From: Allodiplogaster sudhausi
Lineage: Eukaryota > Nematoda > Chromadorea > Rhabditida > Diplogasteridae
Direction: 5' to 3'
Assembly (NCBI GenBank): GCA_945643635.1
Contig: CALZFC010000006.1
Coordinates: 8,883,501 to 8,947,500, forward strand
DNA: 64,000 bases
A model generated the notes under the pieces. It was not told the origin of the DNA and searched no databases. It saw only the letters and a program-made list of their open reading frames with translations. How positions within the stretch are numbered: the stretch's first letter is position 1; the number at the start of each line of letters is the position of its first letter. Positions 46,242-59,156 of the stretch are shown here, piece after piece. A program made the position numbers and the translations under genes.

Positions 46242-47245
46242 AGAAAAAGAGCGAGAGTGTGAGAGAGAAAGCGAGAGAAAATCACGAAAGTCGGCGACGG
46301 GCCAAAAACCTCTGCAAAATTCATAACTACTGCTTCCGACTTATCGCATCGCCCTTTTCAGCATTTTAAGAGGCACAAAAAGAATTGTCGGAAAACGCCA
46401 GTAGATGCACTGGATTTGAACCGAAGTGTGTGTAGTAGGCACTAGAGAAAAGAGATGGAGTGAGAGGGAAAAGAAGGTACAATGAGAAAATCAGTGTTAG
46501 TGAAAAAAGAATAAGAAGATTTAAGAACTCGCTCGAAAAAGCCTTCGTGGATTAGAGAACGGAAGTAAATCTAAGTTCAAACTATCGCGAGGAATTCGGA
46601 TGGCTCACGGCGACGATATAAATCTTGGCCACTTTAGTTTGCTGTCTTTCTCTCCCCCCCCTCTCTCTCTCTCTCTCTCTATCCTTTTTTTCTCTATTAT
46701 CACCTTCCTTTTTCTTTTTCTTTTCTTTTTTCTTTTCCTTATCTCCCTTTTTCTTTTTTTTTCTTCTTTTTTTTTGTCCGTTCTCTTCCTTTTTGTTCTC
46801 TTCTTCCCATTCCCCTCCCTGTGTCTCTTTCCGGTTGAGAAGACATCTGCAGCGTCGTTAGAGTCGATGGTGCAATCAGAAGAGTTGGAAGTAGGTTTTT
46901 GGGTTTTCGAGCGAATGATGCTCTAGAAACAAAAATGTGCGGTAAAAAAGCAAACGGAATGAAGAGGATGATGATCTCGCGGAGAGAGAGTTTGAAGAGT
47001 AATCAGGGTAGAAGAGAAATAAAAAACTTCTTTTATCCTCCTTGCTGTAATTGTTGTATTCACGCTCGGATTCGCATGGTATTGGGTTACATGAAGAATG
47101 AGGTGGGAGAAGGCGCCGAAGACGTGCAGTTGGCGGCATCCCAGTAATGGCGAGAGAGTGCAAGAGAGAAGGAGAGTCACAGAAATAGAGAAAACAAGGA
47201 GAAGGAAGAGATATACAGAACGAGAGCGAGAGGAAGAGACGAGAA

Positions 47246-47279
<34 letters not shown>

Positions 47280-49255
47280 TGACCGAGATGAAGGGAGCGA
47301 GGTAGCTGAAAAGAGTGAGCGAGGAGGGAGGGAAAGACAGCGAGAACGAGCAAACGAGATATAGAGAGAGAGAAAGAGTTCGAAGCACACAGGACATCAC
47401 GAGGTGTTCGTGATCAAGGTAGACATGAGACATCAAAGTTTTGCTGAACAATTCCTTAAAAAATCCTAAAGAATCCTACAAAACACAAGGATTCTACAAA
47501 ATGACTGATCTGAAGCGCATTCCGGGGACTGCATGTGTTTTGTACGGAAGACGAAGACAAATCATTTACACAGTATAAAAGGAATGAAGCTGGATGATGT
47601 AAAAAGGAAGATGAGCGAGAAGGTTAAGCATATTGTGGAAATAACAGATATGTACGTATGTGTTGGCTAGTGTGGTGTTTTGAGCAGGAAAAGTTGTTAG
47701 GTGATGGAGATATGAGTAGGTGAGAAAGAGAGAGAGAGAGAGGGAGAGAGAGAAAGAGAGAAAGAGAAAGAGGGAGAGAGCGTGCGCGAAGAAACGAATG
47801 AGAGTTGAGAGTAAGAAAAGTGGTGCCCTGGGATATGCAACCAAGCTCTTGCAACATCCATTTGCCAATACGTTTGGCCAACAATGTTTTGGTCACCGGC
47901 TGGCGAGCGACTGAAATGCAATCATATCATGCACATGTACACAAAAGCACGACTGCTACATTCGGAAGATCCGCCCATTTTACAAAGCGCCAACCATAAA
48001 TTCCAATAAACAAATGTACATATATTTGTATGTATGCTATTCAGTTCCCGGCTCCGGATGATCTCAGTGTGCTTCATGGACCGGATATTTGGTGGATTAA
48101 GAGGGTTTAGATGGTTTTATTTCTTGGTCTGTCTATTTGTGCGGAAGGGACTTCAAAGACTGCATACTCCTGTCACCATTTTCATAGCTCTAAGGCGTTC
48201 AAGATGTTCCTCATCTTTTTCTCCCGCTAGCCCAAGCTCCTTTTCTCTCCCTCTCTCCTTTCATCCCCATACTCCTGTCTCTCTCCTCTCTTTTCTTCTC
48301 CCTTGCTCTTTCTTTATCTACTTTTTTCACAATCTCCCTTTACACCCTAATGCATTCACAGCAATTCATCATGGCATTGTTTTTTTTTCTGCCACTCAAC
48401 ACGCGACCGCATTTCCTTGGCGGCTTGTAGAGCTAAGAAAGTTGAATATGATTGGAGAGTGAGGAGGTTGAGCGAGACCCGGAGGGAAAGAGAGAGCGAG
48501 AGAAAGAGAGAGAGACTCAGAGAGAAAGAAAGAGAGAGACTCAGAGAGACACTCGCCACTCCTTCCTGACTCCTCGAATTTTTCCTCCTCCTTCACACCC
48601 GACCGAACAGACACGGCAAGAACAAAGGGAGCAGCAGACGAGTCAGATGTTTGGGCAGAGAAAGGGGGCGAGGGGGCAGGAATCATCATCTACTCTCAGG
48701 GGCCGTAGATTAGGACAGCCATCATTCGCATTCTTTTCTTGCGCCAAAAAAAAAACAAAACCAAAAAATCCTAAGGCCGACAACTCCAGACTGAAGGATT
48801 ATTTTGTCAAAATTTGCAAGCATGCAAGAATTTACAAGTTATTTTTGCTTCTTTGATGAAAATTCTCGCAGGATGTGAGGAACAAAACGCAAATGCATGC
48901 CTAGGTTAAGAAATGAAAATAATGGATGAGTAATTAATAAAGTAATTGGAAATAAAAGGAACTACTCTCTTTTTCCACTCTCCTTTTTTCGGCGAGGAAA
49001 AGAATGACAAGCACTTTGGGGGTCGCTGTCGATGTCATCAGGTCAGGGCTCAGAAAGGAGGAACTTGACTCTAGGCGGGGCATAACAAGTTTTCTTCGGA
49101 AGCATGGCAGGCTAGAAGGTAGGCAGGTAAATAAGTTTGAGGCACTAGTCGAGTTGGAGAGGAGGAAAGAGGACAGAGGAAGAGAGATTCAGAGAAACAA
49201 AGAGGAAGGAAAGATAGGAGAAAGGATATGATAGATGGAGGCGTTGAAATGATCT
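42020..49255. other. Gene-poor region of strand-switching GA/CT tracts
   Basis: Purine-rich plus-strand tracts at about 42.1-42.5, 43.7, 45.2-45.35, 46.2, 47.15-47.4, 47.7 and 48.5 kb alternate with pyrimidine tracts at 43.2-43.6, 44.46-44.6, 45.0, 45.45, 46.65-46.8 and 48.2-48.3 kb. Long frames here are Ser/Leu/Phe or Arg/Glu low complexity. The only non-repetitive frames (for example 44143-44406 and 49004-49231 on plus) are short and show no family motif, so they are not called as genes. Confidence 0.6.
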
Positions 49256-49285
49256 ATATACAGTACCGTGCAAAAATATACAAAC

Positions 49286-51530
49286 CAGAGGTGTAAACGG
49301 GCCCAAAATTTTTGGGCCAGCCCGGCCCGTCGGGCCCTAAATCTCGGCCCGGCCCGGCCGGAAATTTCCGGGCCCTGGAATTTTGGGCCCGGCCCGGCCC
49401 GGCCCGCGGGCCCGTTTGAGCCCGATTTTCAAAAATTCCTACTATGTATAGTGCCGTGCAAAATTTTATTCAGTTTAACAGTTCTACTTTATTAGTTCAA
49501 TGATAAAGTCAAATTACAAGAGAAATTATCAGAGCGTTGCACGAAAAAACATTAACCAGCATTAAGAGTTTGATCGAACTTGAGCAAGGAACGGATGACA
49601 AGTGAGGAGAAAACAGCGTCAGCACCAATAGTCTCTCTTTTCTCGGGGACAAGATTTTTGAGATCAGAGAATGATCTCTCAGCCGAAGCTGTGGATGCGG
49701 GAATGGAGAACAACTGGCAGACAACACGAGAGAGCAGTGGGAAATCAGATGCACGTTCTTTCCAAGCAAGCAAGGGGTTGTCATGGCTGTTGCCAGCCTT
49801 ATCGCGGAAGCTAAAAGTTGCGCTGAGGTAAGAGTCAACTTCAGATACAACATCTTCCCCAGAGACTTCCAGATCATCAAAGTCCGTTCTTGGGAGCTTC
49901 GGGGGTTTCGGCTGACTCCCACCAGCATCTCTACCTTCTAGCTCACGAACAAAGTCCTTCAGGGACAAGATAATCTCCCGTCGTTCAGATTCAGTTGCAA
50001 GGTTGCGCAGCTGCCTTCTCTTGGGATGTAGCAGCGTTTGTCCTTTAAGCCAAAACTTGCTGCTGCTTCAACGATGTCGTACCAGACTTGTGCGTTATCT
50101 TTCTTTGCGAACTCGCAACGTCGCATGGCCGCATGGATACTGTGAAACTGCCTAAGACAATGAAAAATTAAGACTATTCATTTTCATTCTAATATACTGA
50201 CCAGTTGTAAATGATGTGTACTACAACTGTTATGTAGTCTTCCTTTCTCTTCCCATAGTCAGCCGAGAACGAGCCTCCGACAGACTCCAGGTGGTTCACA
50301 ACCAATGCTCCGCTCTTTGCAAGCAGCTCTTCTTGCACACCACGCAAACGCGTGGCCACGGTCTGACGCGTTGGAATAATGCTGGTGACATCAAAGTTGT
50401 CAACGTTCCGTCGCTTGGCGCTCAAAAAATAAGCTAGCAAAACTTCTATACTCAATGAGAAGAAACCCAATTCCTCTAACCCAATTCGTAGTGCTGCTGC
50501 AATCACTCCTTGCAGTCCGCTATCCTCTACTATGGAAAACGGACGAGAGTTCGAAGCGACCCACTTGGCAACAGCAGTTGTGATCTGCTGCAGTTCGTCA
50601 AGAGTTGCCGCGACTGATCTTGCGGCCATGAAGCTGTCGAGACGACATTGACTAGCCTCTACACCAGGAGCTTTCTTCTTCTCATTCGTGCATTTTTCCA
50701 GATGTCTACTGAAGAAATTAACGAGCGTTGTTGAAAAGCATGAACAGTTCACAAAATGATGAAACCTGACATTGCCGCCTGGTGCCATCACCAGGCGGCA
50801 TCGCATGCAAACGAGCAACTGGGTTGAAACTGCTGCAAGATCGTCTCCATAATAGCTGTAGTCGATGCGCTTTACCGGGTCGTTTTCAGCGCCCTTCTTT
50901 CTGATCCGGAAGAACAAGAAATCGCGAGAGAGCAGCTTATCCAGCTGAGCATTTGCAAGGGCTTGAATCTGCTCTTTCGTGTGGTTTGAAGTTCCGTACT
51001 GCTTACCTTCAATTAACACAAGAATACAATTTGATATGATATTATTTTGCAAGATTAATTTAAAATTGTGAAAACCCTCACCAAAATTTTCCTAAGAATC
51101 TTCCTATCACTTTCTGGAATGTCGTCGACAGTTAAAGGGTCGTCAGCCATTCCTGAAGAAGATATTTATACGCAACTAATCTAAAATAAGTAAAGCAAAC
51201 ATCATAAAAAGAATAAACGGGAACCACATCAGAGCATACTTCTTGCCGCGTGTTTTCGAAAGTCGGTTATTGAAAGTTACAGTAGGTTTAATATCAGGTT
51301 CAATTCGGACACTTCTAATCAGACGGAGCAAACGTTTGAAAATGTTCGAATTCGCCCGCTTCAAAATTTCCATTATTATTTCTATCGGGCCCAATCGGGC
51401 CTACGGGCCGGCCCAACTTTTCTTGGGCCCGGCCCGGCCCGGCCCGGGCCCTTGGGAAATTGGGCCGGCCCGGCCCGCGGGCCGGCCGGGCCGGGCCGGG
51501 CCGGGCCGGGCCGGCCCATTTACACCTCTG
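49286..51530 (-). mobile_element. hAT transposon, 2.25 kb, with exact 8-bp target duplication
   Basis: The 8-bp duplication ATACAAAC is exact at 49278-49285 and 51531-51538. Terminal inverted repeats begin CAGAGGTGTAAA on the left, with TTTACACCTCTG on the right. Arrays of GGCCCGGCCCG-type sequence occupy 49310-49430 and 51390-51520. It encodes a hAT transposase on minus and is inserted into the left arm of a Tc1-like foldback. Confidence 0.93.
49552..51150 (-). CDS. hAT-family transposase, probably internally deleted
   Basis: Exon 1 starts MADDPLTVDDIPESDRKIL (51150) and ends at a GT donor near 51082. A long exon (about 51010-50200) contains a His/Cys-rich BED-like segment (CSC...SRHLEKC), the hAT motif SNSRPFSIVEDSGLQG and SFSADYGKRKEDYITVVVHI, whose Asp matches the first catalytic Asp. 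The C-terminal exon (about 50150-49552) ends in the dimerisation motif IPASTASAERSFSDLKNL, diagnostic for hAT. Only about 150-200 residues separate the first Asp region from the C-terminal motif, less than in full-length hAT proteins. Most of the RNase H-like/insertion domain therefore seems missing. Confidence 0.82.
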
Positions 51531-53177
51531 ATACAAACACCTTGATATTTTGCTATATTTTCCGTCAACGTTGACAAAACTTCATCAAATTTTAGGGGTT
51601 GTTTCAGTATGCTGTCAGAATTATAGTAGCAGATTATTGGTTTCATTGATCCAATACAGGGATGGAAAAAATCAATAATTCGAATTACCCAGTTTTTCAG
51701 GCATGCAAGAACATTCAGGCATGCAAGACAAAATGATTTATTTCTTGTATATTCTGGCAGTTTATATTGGACAGATAGTAGATCTAAATTTCAGAACATC
51801 CTTGCGATAACTTTTTGATCTAATTGTAATTTAATCCTATGCTGTTACATGTTGCAAACCTTCAGTTCGAGATTCATTCACTCGGCCTCAGATGAAGAAG
51901 TTTCAGCGGGATAAATTCAATCATTTACTGCTATTCCCAGAGTATTAATGATGTCCAAATATTCGTGGGTAATTACTAAACTAATTCAAATGGTTAATTG
52001 AACTGTGGAAATTAGGTGCTAATTATTTGTTCGCACTTTGAACACCGCGGTCAACTTTGGCCCGCTCCGCAGAAGTGCTAAAAGTGGTGTTGTGCAGGGG
52101 TTAGTGTTTGGAAAACGGCTTTGACTATCTATTATGATAGTCGATAGGCTTTTTCACGTTCAGAAGCCCTATGTCAACCTTGGCTTGATCTGGCCACAAG
52201 GAACAGTAGATCGTTTGAATGTACCCTAGCATAGAGTAGTACGGTGTATTGACAGCTGTCTGTTCTAGATCAATCACAACTTTAAATCAGCTAATTGAGT
52301 TTTAGACTATTGCAGAATACTATATTGCATTGATTAAGGGGATTTTTGACTTGATCTAAATTTTCGGGTTTAGTTTCCTGCCTTATTGTGCACGGTACTA
52401 CTGTATGCCAGGGTACATTCAAACGATCTGCCCCTCCCTTTGTGGAATCATGAAGCCAGGGATGAAATAAGGCTGCTGAAGATATAAAATCCTATTCACT
52501 ATCATTACAGATAGGCAAAACCGTTTTCCAAACACGGACCCCTGCACAACACCACTTTTAGCACTTCTGCGGTGCGGGCCAAAGTTGACCGCGGTGTTCA
52601 AAGTGCGAACAAATAGTTATCACCTAATTTCCACAGTTCAATTAACCATTTGAATTAGTATAGTAATTACCTACGAATATTTGGACATCATTAATACTCT
52701 AAGAATAGCAATAAATGATTGTATTTATCCCGCTGAACTTTCTTCATCTGAGGCCGAGTGAATGAATGTCGAACTGAAGGTAGGCAACATGTAACAGAAT
52801 AGGATTAAATTACAATTAGATCAAAAGTTATTGCAAGGATGTTCTGGAATTTAGATCTACTATCTGTCCAATATAAACTACCAGAATATCCAAGAAATAA
52901 ATCATTTTGTCTTGCATGCCTGAATGTGCAAAACTGGGTAATTCGAATTATTGATTTTTTTCAAGCCCTGTATTGGATCAATGAAAACAATAATCTGCTA
53001 CTATAATTCTGACAGCATACAGAAACAACCCTGAAAATTTCATGAAGTTTCGTCAACGTTGAAGGAAAATATAGCAAAATATCACGGTGTTCGTATATTT
53101 TTGCACGGTACTGTATAAGCTATTGGTTCCTATTTTTTCCTTTTGGATACAGTTCTCGCACGCGTTGAATATTTATA

Positions 53178-53315
53178 ATGCAAAAAGGATATCGAGGCCA
53201 AGTGGTAGAGCAACAAAAGGCCGTCGAAGAGTTGCACAGTGTTAGACTACACGAACAAGCCTTTAGGCACGGTGAAATTGAAGAAGAAGCTTCCATCATA
53301 GCCTTCATGGTTTGA
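53178..53315 (+). CDS. Small hypothetical ORF (45 aa)
   Basis: MQKGYRGQVVEQQKAVEELH and onward to SIIAFMV and stop, preceded by an acceptor-like TACAG. The composition is non-repetitive, charged and helical, unlike neighbouring DNA. It may be a lone exon or chance. It lies just outside the right end of the Tc1-like foldback. Confidence 0.25.
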   Translation: MQKGYRGQVVEQQKAVEELHSVRLHEQAFRHGEIEEEASIIAFMV

Positions 53316-53319
53316 TATT

Positions 53320-53665
53320 CGAGGTCTCTGACTTTCTGTTAAGGAAACATTTCTTTCGCTTTTAGAGTACCAAAGTACATGAGCTACGAAAAAGTGAATA
53401 AAAAAAATTAAAAAAATAAAGAAAAAATTAAGAAGTAATAAAAAAAATTAACTATCCCATTCACATCTCACAGGATTGAAAAAAAGTTCAGGAAATTTAA
53501 AATATATATCCAAATAAAGGAGATCTATGTCTTCCATGCAAAGAAACCTTCTTCGCACTCGTGCTAATTAGTAGCATTACGCCCGAGGACATCTCCTCAT
53601 CACAATAGGCTCGTTCCTACTCTTTTTCTCTTCATCTTTTCTCTCCTCTCCTCTCTCTCTCTATT

Positions 53666-53702
<37 letters not shown>

Positions 53703-54343
53703 AGCTTCTAGAACACAGGGCATGGTAAGGTCTTGGGCGTGTTCAGTGTTCATGCCTCTGCCGGACGTAAAATTAATTAGCCTCCTCTCCTTCCCCGCGG
53801 CCATTTTGACCATGTCTCATGGAGGGAGACAACTGTAAAGAAGAAAAGCGGGGGCGAGAAAGGACATGAGGTGATGAGAAAGAGAGAAGGAGAGAGAAAG
53901 AAAGAGTAAGAGTGAGAGAAAGTGAAAAAAGTAAAGAGAAAGAGAGAAAGAGTGAGAGAGGGTTAGACAGAGAGTGTGTGACCAGAGACGCACGGAGGGA
54001 AAAAATGGAGATAGAAGTAAAAGAGCAAAATAGACACCAAAAACGATATGGACAGAGGTGACCTGAAGGGAGAAGAATGGCCTGCAAAAAAATAAGAAAA
54101 ACTGAAGATGGAAGAGAGCGACAGAAAAGTGGCAGGAAGTAAAAGAGCAAACTCAAAGGGGGAATCGTGATTAGAACGCTACTGCAAAGTGCCGGTGCTC
54201 CGACTATTTAATGCAGCAATTTTGAGCCCTTACTTTTCTTTCTTTCTTTGGCGTCCTCTCCTCTCTCCATCGCCATCTTCGCTCTCCACTGTCCTGTCTC
54301 CCGCTGCCTCTCTTCCTCTCTCCTTTACACCTTCTCTCTCGCT

Positions 54344-54387
<44 letters not shown>

Positions 54388-55742
54388 TTCTCGTAATGTT
54401 GAGCCGGATGCTGACATCCGCTAATTTCGCAGCCGAGAAAGTGTGAATTAAAAGTAGCCGTCCATCCATTTTGTGTGCTGAGCTGGAGAAGTTGCAGAGC
54501 GGAAGAGGGCAATTTTTTTTCGCTCTGACATTTTTTTTGGCGATTTGCCAATAATATACGGCGATTGTCAAATGCACGCGCTCTTACATCGTGAGAGCCT
54601 TCTACTCGTCCAAAGCTCGCCTACTCTAGGGTGCTCAATTCGGAGATGCTTCAGTGGATTCTGAAGTTGTTTGTGACGTGTTTGTATTGGGAAAGAAGCT
54701 GACAGACAAAATAAAGAGGGAGAGAAAGATGGTGAGATATAGAGAAGTTATGAGCGCGAAGTAAAGAAGAGGGGGAATTAACCACGCGGAAAAGTATTAG
54801 AAGTAAAACGGTTGCAAATAAGCTGTTATTGAGCAAAGTTTATGTTCGGGCTATCGCAAAGGCGTCTGTTGAAGTGTGAACGTAATGTGCGGAACTCACC
54901 AATCATGGGTAGTGCACAAACAGAATAGTTATGTACATTCATTTAAAATGAGAGACGCATTCAGCTTTTGAAGGGAGATTTGGAAAAGTAAAAAAAAGAG
55001 ATGAAGCACGAAGTTTAAAGTTACCCAGAAGAGCAAAAGAAGCGGAAGGTGTTGAGGAGAAAGAAGTGGAGAGAATGAATTTGCTGTGAATAATAGAGAG
55101 AGAGAGTGAGAGAGAAAGGGATAATAGAAGGAAAGCGAGAAAAACAGAGCAAGAGAAGAGAGAGATAGAAATATATGATACGAGAAAGAGAGTGAAAATA
55201 TATAAAAGACGACATGCATTTTTGATGAACAATATATGACTTCGCTGATGCGTGTTCGAGATAAAAAATGAATGAAGAAAGGAGGTGGAACAGGCGACCG
55301 CTTTGAAGGGGAAGGAGCAAGCAGCGAGGTGAGGAGAAAGGTTATTCAAGGAACTTTTAAGACCCTTACCCTTGGAAATATAACTTAAAAATCAATAAAA
55401 ATATTATTTTTTTGTGTAATTAAATTTTTTAAATTTAAATTACTCTACATTTGAAAACGTAAAATTAATAATCATAAATTTTCACTTTGTCTAGTCTCAT
55501 GCATATTTGGCTCTGTGATGGAAGTGGCCGTCATCTCATTGCCCACCCCCCACCGACTCAGAGTACCCCATCAAAGACGGAATGCCTGTTTTCTGCCGCC
55601 ATCAGAGTCACGGGTGTAAGTGGCCTGGGGCAGAGAGAGAACTAGAGAGAGTGACGCAGAGGTGGACTGAAGAAATACAAAGAGGATTTGAAGAAAGAAA
55701 GGGATGAGAGAGAGAGAGGTGCCGATGGAGGGAGAGTGAGAA

Positions 55743-55778
<36 letters not shown>

Positions 55779-57189
55779 TATCAAAGCACTTTGCGTGTAG
55801 GTGATGCACAACTAGTCGAAAAAGCGCCTAATGACCTGTTGTCATACCACCACATTAATTTTTGACCCTTATCTGAGGTCAGGATTGGTTAAGAATAAGA
55901 AGAGATCGGGCTTGTTGTGAGTGAGGGAGTAGTCTGTCGAGCAGAGAGGCTGTTCGGAAGCATTTATGCGCAAGAGGAGAATGAAGGGAGGGGAGATCGT
56001 GGTCAGGAAGTTGGGAATATGCGTAGGTGGATGGGAGAGGCCTTCGTCGTAGTAACGGTGGGGTTTATGAATGTTGTGTGCACCAGCCACAAAGGGGAGG
56101 TGAGGGGGCGTCTAGGTATGTACATATTTATGTACATTTTAAAGAAGCGGTCAAAGTTCTTTTCTGTGTTTCTCCAAGTTTCTCCGTCTTCCGCTGTCTT
56201 TCCAGACCATACTATTTATCTCCCCTGACTCTCTTTATCTTTCTCTCTCTCTAACAATAAGCCCATATTTAGACCTAAAGCTATGTATATACATACATAT
56301 AAGAGAAGACGTGCGGCGCAAGCGAAGGAGAGGAGAGAAAGCTCATGTGAAATGAGCAAAGTATTGTGGTGAAGTGACCTCCCCTTCTCTTTTCCGCTCT
56401 CTCTCTGTCTCTCTGTCTCTGTCCCTCTTGGCTCCTTTCTCTCTCTCCTTCTTTCTCTCTCTCACTCTCTCTTCTCTGCAACCGTGTATCTATATTTGCA
56501 AGGGGTTCGAAATGGAACACAGCGATTTGCATTCAGAACAGCTTATTGTTAGATTCCCTTTAGGGATAATATGCTGCATGAACATACATATGTATGTGCG
56601 TATGTATGTAGTAAATTCGCATGCCCATTGGGCGTGCTTCTTTCACTTTTAGCTAACATTTTATGCATGATTTAGCTGGAAGTATAGAAAAGGCGCAAAA
56701 GTATGCCATTTTCCGGGATACCAGAATAATATATGTAGATTACCATGATAATCTGATTTCATTGATTTGCTGATGACCGGAGAAACTTATTGTTCTTCTT
56801 ATGATAAAACGCAGCATTAAAGAAGTGAATTGCATTAAAGGCTGTCACTGCTAGTCTAAGACTACAGATGAATATCGCTCATGAGGGATACGGTAGGAAT
56901 CGGAGCCTTCCTTTTTTCAATAGAGTCTGTGACTCCACATAATCATTCATACAGCAGACTATGAATGTGCACATGAAGCTATTAATCGGCCGCCTGAGTC
57001 GAACACGCACTGCTCTTCTCTTTTTTTGACATCGTGCCAAAGAAGAAGCCGCTAGTCGAATGCAGACAACAAATGCAGCGCACGCACGAAATGGGGCATA
57101 TTTGCATATCTTGACTGGCGAAGAGAGAAGGAGGGAAATTATAAGTGATGGATGGCAGGAATGAGACGAGAAAGAAGTGAAAAGAGGGC

Positions 57190-57236
<47 letters not shown>

Positions 57237-59150
57237 AAAAAGAGAGAGAGAATTTGTGAGCAAAAAAGGTAAGAGAAAGAGGTCAAAGAAAGAGAGAAAA
57301 ATGAACCCAAAATACTCGCAATATTAACTGCATTACTGTACAGCGAGGGTGTATTATTGTTTGCTTTACAAATGGATAGAATGCGATCAAGATGATAGAT
57401 TATTTTTGCACCACGTTTTGACATGCCGAGAATAACTCTATGCAGCATTTCCGGGTCCTTCACAAATTTCATCGTTATTTCATGCTAAAACAATTGCTTT
57501 TAGTAAATGAAACAAATATGTATGTCAATGAATCGATTTCTGAACTTAATGTACAGGGAAAAAGCCTTCAATGAGATAACATCTTCATGTCTACAATTTA
57601 TTAGTAGCATTCTCAAAATGTTGCTCGCCAGCAAGGTAGCAGATCGACGTACGTAAAAATTAAAAACATTTTTTTTTCCATTCTAAAGTCATAGTCATCT
57701 CCTTTTTTCTTACATAGCTCTCATTCCTTATCTGTCAAGGTGTACTCATCATTAGAATCCAACTTGCCTCTTTGAATGCACTTCCATGTTTTCATTCCTT
57801 TTTGACAACGAACGAAAGATGTCTCAGTCATCACTGAGAGTGGGCTCTGTTTTCTGCGGATTTCGCACATGCGCCCTGGTCGTTTGAAAGAGCGCCTTGG
57901 GGTCTGTGTCTCTCAACGACAGCCTCTCACCTTCAATTGTTCTCTCTCTCTGTCTCTATTACTTACATGCTCTCTGTCTCTCCCTCTCGTCTGCCATCCC
58001 TTCTAGCCACCTTGTTGGCTTGCTGTTCGCTACTCACCATCACTGTGGACACAAAAACACTCCGCCAACGGAAATTGAAGGGAGTTATTGGTCGAATTCT
58101 ATGAGAGAGAGAGAGAGTGAGAGAAATAGACAGATAGACAGAAAGAGAGAGATATCAAGAGTGATGGAAAACAAAGGAAAGGGACACTACTGCCAGGACA
58201 TTTCAACGCGGTTTAGTGAGATTGGAAGCGCGGTTGTCAAGCACACGAAGTGTGCAAATACCGTCAAAATACATCGTTGAGACTGCCTCGAGCTGACCGT
58301 AGCGAGAGAAGCAGAGAGAGAAAGAAGCGGTGATAGCGAGAGAGAACATGAGAGAGTGATAGACAGAGAGAGAAGCAAAGAAAGCAAGTCAATATTGCCT
58401 GATGAGATTTGACGTGGCAAGCGCTCTTTGGCTTCATTTGACTGGCACAAGGAAGAAATTGCAATCACTGAATCTTTTCAGTGTAGTCAAAAATAAATAT
58501 ATTTGTAGCTCTTGGTTATCCCACAATATTGTCAAACTCTCTTTCTCTCTCTCTAACTCACACTCTCTAACTTCAGAACTCTCTGTATATTCCAACTCTC
58601 TCGCAAAGGGCTCAGTCTACAAAATATTTAGCATCCTCTTGTTCATGAAAAATCGTGGGAATAATTGAGTGGCTAATTCGATGAGATCTGAATGCGAGAG
58701 GCTACAATAGCCGCTGCCTTGGTTTCTGCTGCGCGGTCATAGGTAAAGGGCCAACTTTTGCATGCCGTCCACAATTAAGATCAATATACGATTAAAAAGG
58801 AGAAGTTATGATCTCACCTCCATGGTCTCTCCAGCCTCAGTGTCCCTACATTCTCTCACTCTCTCTCACACACTTTCTCTCTCTCTCCCTCTCTCTCTGT
58901 TTTTACTCTTCTTCGTCCAATGCTCTTCAGTGGTACTTTTTGCTGCTATGTAACGGCACATGAGACAGGTTAACACATCAGTTGGCCTCATCGCCATTTA
59001 ACAATAATAATTCATGCTCCTGTACATCATGACAGTAAGACATTGTGACTAATGTCGTGGTATCTTAAAAGAGTCGTCACTGTAATGTCTAAAACGAGTC
59101 TATACAGTCAATGATGATGGAACACTTTCATATATCTTTAAATACATGCT
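53320..59150. other. Gene-poor region of GA/CT tracts
   Basis: Pyrimidine tracts at 53.63-53.70, 54.24-54.38, 56.4, 57.93, 58.54 and 58.85 kb alternate with purine tracts at 53.86-54.0, 55.1, 55.63-55.78, 57.18-57.3, 58.1 and 58.3 kb. No recognisable gene. Confidence 0.55.
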
Positions 59151-59156
59151 ATCCCT

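Larger units (their letters stand above)
49261..53113. mobile_element. Tc1-like foldback element, split by a nested hAT
   Basis: Ends read CAGTACCGTGCAAAAATATA on the left and the reverse complement on the right, with TA at 49259-49260 and 53114-53115. Excluding the nested hAT, the arms (51540-52230 and 52395-53110) are reverse complements around a loop of about 160 bp. The start CAGTRCCGTGCAAAA with TA duplication is characteristic of Tc1/mariner termini. No Tc1 transposase remains. Confidence 0.85.

Noticed and set aside
49268..51646. Gly/Pro/Ala/Arg repeat ORFs at the hAT ends (GPARPAG type)
   Set aside because: They are translations of the GGCCC arrays in the hAT subterminal regions.
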